Source: Arsenicicoccus cauae (lineage in GTDB: Bacteria > Actinomycetota > Actinomycetes > Actinomycetales > Dermatophilaceae). Taken from it: a DNA stretch of 59,738 nucleotides. Location: NCBI RefSeq assembly GCF_009707125.1, contig NZ_WLVL01000048.1, forward strand, positions 1 to 59,738. The letters are read 5' to 3'. The translations under genes were made by a program, and so were the position numbers. Below, piece after piece: positions 54,755 to 59,738 of this stretch. A model generated the notes under the pieces. The model saw only the letters and a program-made list of their open reading frames with translations, searched no databases and had not been told where the DNA came from. Position 1 is the first letter of the stretch. Every line of letters begins with the position of its first letter.

Positions 54755-54880
54755 GTGCACGGCACGCGCGCGATCGACATCACGATCGCCGGCAAGGAGG
54801 GCAACACGGTGTATGTCCTGCCGCCCAACCAGTCCGCGCTCATCCAGCTCCCGGCCCCGCAGGCGACGTCCAAGCCGTGA
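54755..54880 (+). pseudogene. possible 3' remnant of an unidentified gene
   Basis: In the gap between menE and menA the plus strand has a 41-codon frame with very high GC3 and a sensible sequence (VHGTRAIDITIAGKEGNTVY, then VLPPNQSALIQLPAPQ), ending at TGA 54880. It has no ribosome-binding site and a stop lies 18 nt upstream of the first GTG. It reads like the tail of a larger protein left behind by a deletion. I do not recognise the family, and chance in GC-rich DNA cannot be excluded. Confidence 0.3.
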
Positions 54881-54890
54881 CCCGCTGACC

Positions 54891-56045
54891 TCACCCCGCC
54901 GGTGAACGCGCGCGTCCGTGACCCTCGAGCAGGTGGCGTGCGGCTGCGCGATCCGGCTTGCCCGGGCCCCGCAGCGGTATGCCGTCCGCGCCGGTCGCCA
55001 CGCGGGGCAGGGCATGAGGCGCGAGGTGGGGGCGCAGCGTCTCCCGCAGACGCTCCACGTCGGGCACGGCGTCGCCGACCAGCAGCGCCCCGACGACCTG
55101 CCCCCACTCGGTGTCGGGGACCCCGACGACGACGCACTCACGAAGGGCCGGCAGGTGCGTCAGGATCGCGTCCTCCACGACGCGCGGCGCGACCTTGAGG
55201 CCACCGGTGACGATCACGTCGTCGGCACGCCCGAGGACGGTGAGCGTGCCATCGTCGGCGAGCTCGCCGAGGTCGTCCGTGCGGAACCACCGCGTGCGGT
55301 CCGCGACCGTGAAGTGCTGGCCGGTGAGCACCGGCTCGCCGAGATAGCCATCGGCAACCATCTCGCCGCCCAGCACGATGCGTCCCTGGTCGAGCCGCAC
55401 GCGGGCGCAGGACAGCGGCCGTCCGTCATACACGCAGCCGCCCGCGGTCTCGCTCATGCCGTAGGTCCGGACCACGCGCAACCCGGCGGCCACCGCCTGC
55501 GTGTGCACGGTGGTGGGCAGCGCGGCTCCGCCGACAAGGATCCCGTCGTACCTCGCCGCGGCCTCGACGCCCAGAGGTGAGGCGAGCAGCCGGCCCAGCT
55601 GGGTCGGCACGAGCGAGGTGTAGTGCCGGACGCCACCGGTGAGACGTTCGGTCGCCGCGGCGAACCCCTCCGGGGTGAAAGGGCCGTCGTCGAGCGCGAC
55701 CGGGGAGTGGCCGGCCAGCAGCGAGCGGGCGAGGACCTGCAGGCCGGCGATGTGCGTCGGCGGCAGGGCGAGCAGCCACTGCCCGTGGCCGCCGAGGTGC
55801 TCGGCCGTGGCCTCGCCGGATGCACGCACGGCTGCGGCCGTCAGGACGGCCAGCTTGGGCGCCCCGGTGGAGCCCGAGGTGCCGACGACGATCGCGGTGC
55901 CCTCCGGCGTCGTATCGCCCAGACCCGGCGGGGCTCCCCCCGGGCACACCGCCGCCCCGCGCCCCGAGAGCGCGGCCTCGAGCGGCCCCAGGTCGCGCAC
56001 CACCTCCGTCATGGAGGCCGAGGCGGGCCAGCGGATCATCGTCAT
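54891..56045 (-). CDS. menE: o-succinylbenzoate--CoA ligase
   Basis: Activates o-succinylbenzoate with CoA in menaquinone synthesis (384 aa, the short actinobacterial form). AMP-binding motifs: VGTSGSTGAPKLAVLT, YGMSETAGG, WFRTDDLGELADDG and the C-terminal catalytic Lys in GPGKPDRAAARH. I place the start at ATG 56045 because a TATGGT -10 lies 7 nt upstream; ATG 56057 is an alternative. The gene order menE-menA on one strand is as expected, but no other men genes are in the window. Confidence 0.93.
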   Translation of the reverse strand: MTMIRWPASASMTEVVRDLGPLEAALSGRGAAVCPGGAPPGLGDTTPEGTAIVVGTSGSTGAPKLAVLTAAAVRASGEATAEHLGGHGQWLLALPPTHIAGLQVLARSLLAGHSPVALDDGPFTPEGFAAATERLTGGVRHYTSLVPTQLGRLLASPLGVEAAARYDGILVGGAALPTTVHTQAVAAGLRVVRTYGMSETAGGCVYDGRPLSCARVRLDQGRIVLGGEMVADGYLGEPVLTGQHFTVADRTRWFRTDDLGELADDGTLTVLGRADDVIVTGGLKVAPRVVEDAILTHLPALRECVVVGVPDTEWGQVVGALLVGDAVPDVERLRETLRPHLAPHALPRVATGADGIPLRGPGKPDRAAARHLLEGHGRARSPAG

Positions 56046-56052
56046 ATGGCTG

Positions 56053-56058
56053 ACCATA
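56053..56058 (-). promoter_or_regulatory. -10 element TATGGT, leaderless menE promoter
   Basis: Minus-strand TATGGT ends 7 nt before ATG 56045. The divergent region beyond contains two identical-type palindromes (56125 and 56174). Confidence 0.5.
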
Positions 56059-56124
56059 ACGGGGGCCACCGACGAACCCCGTGTGCAGGTTCTCGCCACA
56101 CCTATGAGGTCGAGCGCCCCCGCC

Positions 56125-56137
56125 ATTGGTCACCAAT
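56125..56137. promoter_or_regulatory. palindrome ATTGGT-C-ACCAAT (operator copy 1)
   Basis: Perfect 6-bp arms around one base. Its centre (56131) is exactly 50 bp from the centre of copy 2. The form resembles operators of GntR/FadR-family regulators (TTGGTn-ACCAA type). No regulator gene is adjacent. Confidence 0.55.
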
Positions 56138-56173
56138 CACGTTTTCAGGGGACGGATGAACGATCAATCCGCT

Positions 56174-56188
56174 CATTGGTGACCAATG
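56174..56188. promoter_or_regulatory. palindrome CATTGGT-G-ACCAATG (operator copy 2)
   Basis: Perfect 7-bp arms around one base, in the divergent gap between menE and the SDR gene, about 80 bp upstream of the probable SDR -10. AT-rich for this genome. Confidence 0.55.
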
Positions 56189-56260
56189 GACGTCGCGGAG
56201 GGCGGCATCCGGGTGCGGACGGCATACGAGCCGGGTGTGCGGGCCCCAGCGAGCACCGGG

Positions 56261-56266
56261 CAGGAT
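56261..56266 (+). promoter_or_regulatory. -10-like CAGGAT, leaderless SDR promoter
   Basis: CAGGAT ends 7 nt before ATG 56274. The first base deviates from TANNNT; the sequence could also serve as a poor ribosome-binding site. Confidence 0.35.
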
Positions 56267-56273
56267 GGCAGGC

Positions 56274-57032
56274 ATGACCGACGCGATCACCACCCGTCCC
56301 CTGGCCGTCGTCACCGGAGCCTCCAGCGGCATCGGGGAGGCCACCGCCCGCCGCCTGGCCCAGGAGGGCTTCGAGGTGATCTGCGCCGCGCGGCGCACCG
56401 AGCGGATCGAGCAGCTCGCCCGCGAGATCGACGGCCGCGCCGTGACCTGCGACGTCAGCAGCGAGGAGGACGTGGCGCGCCTCGCGCAAGAGGTCGGCGA
56501 CCGGCTCGACGTCCTCGTCAACAACGCCGGCGGCGCGCTCGGCACCGAGCGGATCGCCGACGCCGTGGTCGACAAGTGGCGCGCGATGTACGACTCCAAC
56601 GTCATCGGCGCCCTGCAGGTCACCAAGGCCCTGCTGCCCGCCCTCACCCAGGTCAAGGGCGGCATGGTCGTCATCGTCTCCTCGATCGCCGGCCTCGGCG
56701 TCTACGAGGGCGGGGCCGGCTACTGCGCCGCCAAGCACGCCGAGACCGTCATCGCCGAGACGCTGCGGCTCGAGGCCGTCGAGGACGGCATCCGGGTCTG
56801 CGAGATCGACCCGGGCCTGGTGCACACCGAGGAGTTCTCGCTGGTCCGCCTCGGCGGCGACCAGGCGGCGGCCGACAAGGTCTACGAGGGGGTCGCCGAG
56901 CCGCTCGTGGCCGCCGACGTCGCGGATGCGATCGCGTATGTCGCGACCCGGCCCTCTCACGTCAACATCGACCGTCTCGTCATCAAGCCCCAGGCCCAGG
57001 CCGCGCCGCACAAGCTCGTCCGTCAGGGCTGA
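56274..57032 (+). CDS. SDR family NAD(P)-dependent oxidoreductase
   Basis: A classical short-chain dehydrogenase (252 aa): cofactor loop VTGASSGIGEATA, NNAG in VLVNNAGGALG, and catalytic Ser plus YCAAK in SSIAGLGVYEGGAGYCAAKH. Arg after strand 2 (CAARRTER) suggests NADPH. The C-terminus (INIDRLVIKPQAQ-like) resembles YdfG/serine-dehydrogenase-type SDRs. Divergent from menE with paired palindromes between. Substrate not deducible. Confidence 0.92.
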   Translation: MTDAITTRPLAVVTGASSGIGEATARRLAQEGFEVICAARRTERIEQLAREIDGRAVTCDVSSEEDVARLAQEVGDRLDVLVNNAGGALGTERIADAVVDKWRAMYDSNVIGALQVTKALLPALTQVKGGMVVIVSSIAGLGVYEGGAGYCAAKHAETVIAETLRLEAVEDGIRVCEIDPGLVHTEEFSLVRLGGDQAAADKVYEGVAEPLVAADVADAIAYVATRPSHVNIDRLVIKPQAQAAPHKLVRQG

Positions 57033-57138
57033 CCCCGGCCTCCACGGCCTCTCCCACGCCCTCGGCACCAGCTGACCCCTGCATCAGCGGCGCCCTCCGC
57101 GCCGATGGGCGGGCCTCGCCAGGCGTCGGGCGGTCCGG

Positions 57139-57144
57139 CATACT
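57139..57144 (+). promoter_or_regulatory. -10 element CATACT, leaderless Nramp-like promoter
   Basis: CATACT, within a GGCATAC heptamer, ends 7 nt before ATG 57152; no ribosome-binding site is seen. Confidence 0.45.
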
Positions 57145-57151
57145 CCCGCGC

Positions 57152-58414
57152 ATGACCCGTGACACCGCAGCCCGAGACGTCGACGCCGCCAACCCACCGC
57201 GGTGGAAGATCGTCGGGCCGGGCCTGATCGTGGCCGCCACCGGCGTGGGCGCGGCCGACCTGGTCGCCACCTTGATCGCCGGCAGCAAGTTCGGCTACGG
57301 CCTGCTGTGGTGCGTGGTCGTCGGCTGCATCATGAAGATCGTCCTCGTCGAGGGGGCGGGCCGCTACAGCCTCGCGACCGGGCGCACGATGTTCGAGGGA
57401 TGGCGCTCGCTGGGACGCTGGACCAGCTGGTACTACGCGCCCTACATCGTCATCTGGGGCTTCGTCTACGGCTCCGCGGCGATGGCGGGCACCGGCCTGC
57501 CGCTCAACGCCCTCTTCCCGGCGCTCAGCGTCACCTGGTGGGGGATCATCTCCGGGCTCGTCGGCCTGGCGCTCGTGTGGTTCCACCACTTCGAGATCTT
57601 CGAGAAGGTCATGGCGGCCTTCGTCGGGATCATGTTCGTCGCGATGGTGGGCGCGGCGATCATCACGCTGCCCAACCTGCTCGACATCCTCGCCGGCCTC
57701 AAGCCGTGGATCCCGGACGGCGGCCTGGTCAACGTCCTCTCCCTGGCGGGCGGCGTCGGCGGCACCATCACCCTCGCGGCCTACGGCTACTGGCTGCGCG
57801 AGAAGGGGTGGGACACCCCGCGATTCATGAAGGTCATGCGCATCGACAACACGGTGGCGTATGTCGTGACCGGCATCTTCGTCCTCGCCACGCTGATCGT
57901 CGGCGCCGAGCTCATGCACTCCATGAAGATCGCCAGCGACGACAAGGGGCTGCTCTCGGTCGCCGACGTGCTCGACCAGCGCTACGGCCCCTTCGCGGGC
58001 AAGGTCTTCCTCGTCGGCTTCTTCGGCGCGGCCATGTCCTCGCTGGTGGGCGTGTGGAACGGCGTGTCACTGATGTTCGCGGACTTCATCGGCAACCTCA
58101 AGGGGCTGCCGTCGGGCCACCCCGACACGCGCACCGGCGGCAAGTACTACCGGTGGTACATCCTGTGGCTGACCTTCCCGCCGATGCTGATGATGTTCCT
58201 CGGCAAGCCGGTCTACCTGATCCTGGCGTACGGCGTGCTCGGGTCCTTCTTCATGCCCTTCCTCGCGATCACGCTGATGTGGATCCTCAACACCGACCGC
58301 GTGCCCCGCGAGTGGCGCAACAAGGCGTGGTCCAACGTGCTGATGGTGCTGTGCGCGGTGGCCTTCGTCGCGCTCGCGGCCAACGAGATCGTCAAGGCGA
58401 TCCAGAAGCTCTAG
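57152..58414 (+). CDS. Nramp-family-like membrane transporter
   Basis: A 420-residue transporter of the LeuT/Nramp fold with about 11 hydrophobic segments, opening GPGLIVAATGVGAADLVATL. The metal-binding TM1 motif DPGN of Mn/Fe Nramps is replaced by GAAD, and the TM6 MPH motif is replaced by LAAYGYW. It therefore belongs to a divergent Nramp-related clade; Mn/Fe transport should not be assumed. The FFGAAMSSLVGVWNG and final MPFLAITLMWILN segments are well conserved within the group. Leaderless-type start at ATG 57152. Confidence 0.85.
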   Translation: MTRDTAARDVDAANPPRWKIVGPGLIVAATGVGAADLVATLIAGSKFGYGLLWCVVVGCIMKIVLVEGAGRYSLATGRTMFEGWRSLGRWTSWYYAPYIVIWGFVYGSAAMAGTGLPLNALFPALSVTWWGIISGLVGLALVWFHHFEIFEKVMAAFVGIMFVAMVGAAIITLPNLLDILAGLKPWIPDGGLVNVLSLAGGVGGTITLAAYGYWLREKGWDTPRFMKVMRIDNTVAYVVTGIFVLATLIVGAELMHSMKIASDDKGLLSVADVLDQRYGPFAGKVFLVGFFGAAMSSLVGVWNGVSLMFADFIGNLKGLPSGHPDTRTGGKYYRWYILWLTFPPMLMMFLGKPVYLILAYGVLGSFFMPFLAITLMWILNTDRVPREWRNKAWSNVLMVLCAVAFVALAANEIVKAIQKL

Positions 58415-58438
58415 GGCGGGGCTGGGAAGGCTGTCCGG

Positions 58439-59083
58439 CTAGGAGGGCTGCTCGGCGAGCCGCTTGATGTTGAGCAGCATCTCCCGGCTCATCACGAAGC
58501 TCACCGGCTCGATGACGTAGGGCCCGCCCGCCAGCCGCTCGGTGAGCCCCTCGCCGTGCGCATAGGCATTGCGCTCGACCAGGCGCGTGCGACCCTGGCT
58601 GAGCGGCGTGAGGTGGTAGGACCAGACCGTCCGCGCGAGCGGGCCCGCCTGCGGGATGCCGACGAGGACCAGCGTGGACCCGGGCACCACCTCGGCGACC
58701 ACCAGCGGGGGCAGCTGCGGGTGCAGACGCACCTCGTCGCCGACGTGCAGATCCTGCAGGTCGGGACGGATCTGCTCGACGTTGCCGTCCAGCGAGCCGG
58801 CCAGCTGCTCGAGCAGCTGGTGGCTGTAGAAGCCGCCGCGCCCCCGACCGATCTGCGCCAACCAGGGCCACACCCGGTCGGGCGTCGTCCAGACGGTGAC
58901 GGCCCGCGTGGACCGCCAGTCGTGGTCCTCGATCAGCTCGTCGCCGGGCAGTCTCGCCTCGACCTCGTCGGGCGTCGCGCCCCAGGTGCGCCGCTCGTGG
59001 CTGTGCAGCGGACCCGTGGCGAGGTGAGCGGCCATGCGCGCCGCGCCCACGAGGTTGTCCTTGAGTCGATCACCCAGTGCCAT
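58439..59083 (-). CDS. SRPBCC family protein
   Basis: A 214-residue START/Bet-v1-like protein that likely binds a hydrophobic ligand. TVWTTPDRVWPWLAQIGRGR is the characteristic SRPBCC start of helix 1 after strand 1, followed by GGFYSHQLLEQL and VVAEVVPGSTLVLVG. The first 60 residues form a basic helical extension. A -10 (TACCCT) lies 6 nt before the ATG. Converges on the Nramp-like gene with a 24-bp gap. Function unknown. Confidence 0.85.
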   Translation of the reverse strand: MALGDRLKDNLVGAARMAAHLATGPLHSHERRTWGATPDEVEARLPGDELIEDHDWRSTRAVTVWTTPDRVWPWLAQIGRGRGGFYSHQLLEQLAGSLDGNVEQIRPDLQDLHVGDEVRLHPQLPPLVVAEVVPGSTLVLVGIPQAGPLARTVWSYHLTPLSQGRTRLVERNAYAHGEGLTERLAGGPYVIEPVSFVMSREMLLNIKRLAEQPS

Positions 59084-59089
59084 GCGACC

Positions 59090-59095
59090 AGGGTA
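59090..59095 (-). promoter_or_regulatory. -10 element TACCCT, leaderless SRPBCC promoter
   Basis: Minus-strand TACCCT ends 6 nt before ATG 59083, in the 24-bp gap after the transglycosylase stop. Confidence 0.5.
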
Positions 59096-59107
59096 GGTCG
59101 GGAGGCG

Positions 59108-59738
59108 TCAGTAGGGGAGGTAGGGTCCGCCGCCACGGAGGCTCTTGACGCCGGGGACCCCGGCTAGCCCGCCGTATGTCGCCTGCGCGTAGCGGGCGCC
59201 GGCCATGATCTGGGCGACGGGGTCGCGGCGGTCCGTGCGCGTGGGCAGCGCGAACGCGTCGAAGGTCGGCCCGATCGTCTGCATCAGCCCGAAGGACGGC
59301 GTGCCGGCGGCGGCGTTGCGGTCGTAGGTGTTGACCACGCCCACGTCCCCGCCGGACTCGTTGTAGATGATGATCGCGAGGTTCTCCGCGTCCTGCTCGC
59401 CCCGGGGTAATCCGGCGGCGTAGAGCAGGCCGAGGGCCTCGCCGATCTGACGGCTGATCTGCGGCGTGACGGTGTGCCCGTTGCCGACGACCGCGGTGCC
59501 CGGACGGACGGTGCGCACCACCTGGCCGTCGGCCAGGGCCACGAAGGACCCGTCGGCGACGACTCGCCTGGTGTCGGCGTCGGCGAGCCCGCTCGCGCGC
59601 GTCTGGGCGGCGGCCAGGGCGTCGACGGCACGCTGCTGGGCGACGACCGCGTCGGCGAGGGCGCTCTCGGCGTCGGTCCAGCGCGCGTGGGCGGCGGCCG
59701 TGGCGTCCTGCGCCCGCACCGCCGGGCCGGCGATCGCG
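59108..59738 (-). CDS. lytic transglycosylase-like cell-wall hydrolase, 5'-truncated
   Basis: The C-terminal ~210 residues of a secreted hydrolase whose start lies beyond the right edge. An Ala/Asp-rich helical stretch (ALADAVVAQQRAVDALAAAQ) looks like coiled coil. An SLT-type domain follows: catalytic Glu in IIYNESGGDVG, then FGLMQTIGPTFDAF and IMAGARYAQATYGG. This resembles Rpf/tape-measure-type transglycosylases that cut glycan strands. Likely acts outside the membrane. Confidence 0.82.
   Translation of the reverse strand, partial: AIAGPAVRAQDATAAAHARWTDAESALADAVVAQQRAVDALAAAQTRASGLADADTRRVVADGSFVALADGQVVRTVRPGTAVVGNGHTVTPQISRQIGEALGLLYAAGLPRGEQDAENLAIIIYNESGGDVGVVNTYDRNAAAGTPSFGLMQTIGPTFDAFALPTRTDRRDPVAQIMAGARYAQATYGGLAGVPGVKSLRGGGPYLPY

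Overview
The window is very GC-rich (roughly 73% by impression), nearly gap-free, and carries actinobacterial marker genes: lsr2, clpC, disA-radA, rex-hemACDB, the 32-residue ribosomal protein bS22, a BldN-type sigma factor with its membrane partner, and a futalosine-independent menaquinone pair (menE/menA). Gene content and order suggest a Micrococcales-type actinomycete, perhaps close to Intrasporangiaceae. The genus cannot be fixed from the sequence. No prophage, insertion sequence, CRISPR array, rRNA or tRNA was recognised.

Layout. 1-11.5 kb: end of an NlpC/P60 hydrolase, ppa, then dacB, a zinc metalloprotease, tilS, hpt and ftsH, running directly into a translationally coupled folate operon (folE-folP-folBK) and a DUF3180 membrane protein. 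11-18.4 kb: a lipoprotein, lysS, a small membrane protein, lsr2, an FhuF-like Fe-S protein, a SnoaL/DUF4440 protein, clpC and argA. 18.4-23.4 kb (minus strand): a decayed mannose-6-phosphate isomerase, an SGNH hydrolase, and the DNA-repair/c-di-AMP set mutY, disA and radA. 23.4-36.4 kb: NUDIX, methyltransferase, a Cys-rich protein, ppx, TIM-barrel isomerase, TetR plus ABC exporter, proline dehydrogenase and proC, GNAT, acuC, an HTH protein, bS22, an SDR-like epimerase and a PlsC acyltransferase. 36.6-38.8 kb (minus): RsbN-like membrane protein and BldN-like sigma factor. 39-47 kb: glutaredoxin, rex and the heme genes hemA-hemC-hemD-hemB-MarR-hemL. 47-53.7 kb: phosphoglycerate-mutase-like protein, cytochrome c maturation system II (ResA, CcdA, ResB, CcsB), DUF4229 and selO. 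53.8-56 kb (minus): menE and menA. 56.2 kb to the end: SDR, Nramp-like transporter, SRPBCC protein and a partial lytic transglycosylase.

The order matches two conserved actinobacterial blocks that I know from Mycobacterium tuberculosis: one like Rv3628-Rv3585 (ppa, dacB, metalloprotease, tilS, hpt, ftsH, folE/P/B/K, lysS, lsr2, clpC1, mutY, disA, radA) and one like Rv0495c-Rv0542c (Cys-rich protein, ppx, TIM barrel, proC, HTH, bS22, galE2, plsC, grx, hemA/C/D/B, hemL, ResA-CcdA-ResB-CcsB, menA, menE). From the second block the cell takes redox control (Rex), heme, cytochrome c and menaquinone, so it is largely a respiratory-chain supply region.

Most of the unusual signal is non-coding. (1) Two arrays of 50-bp palindromic repeats fill the gaps between convergent stop codons at 36.4 and 53.7 kb; their spacers lie in opposite orientation while the cores keep the same orientation. 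(2) About fifteen genes have a TANNNT-like -10 element only 6-7 nt before the start codon, the mark of leaderless mRNAs. (3) A perfect 18-bp operator overlaps the -10 and start codon of the ABC exporter. (4) Two ATTGGTnACCAAT palindromes lie 50 bp apart near 56.15 kb. (5) A hairpin sits between the Shine-Dalgarno sequence and start codon of ftsH. (6) The heptamer GGCATAC/GTATGCC is strikingly frequent in every reading phase and between genes.
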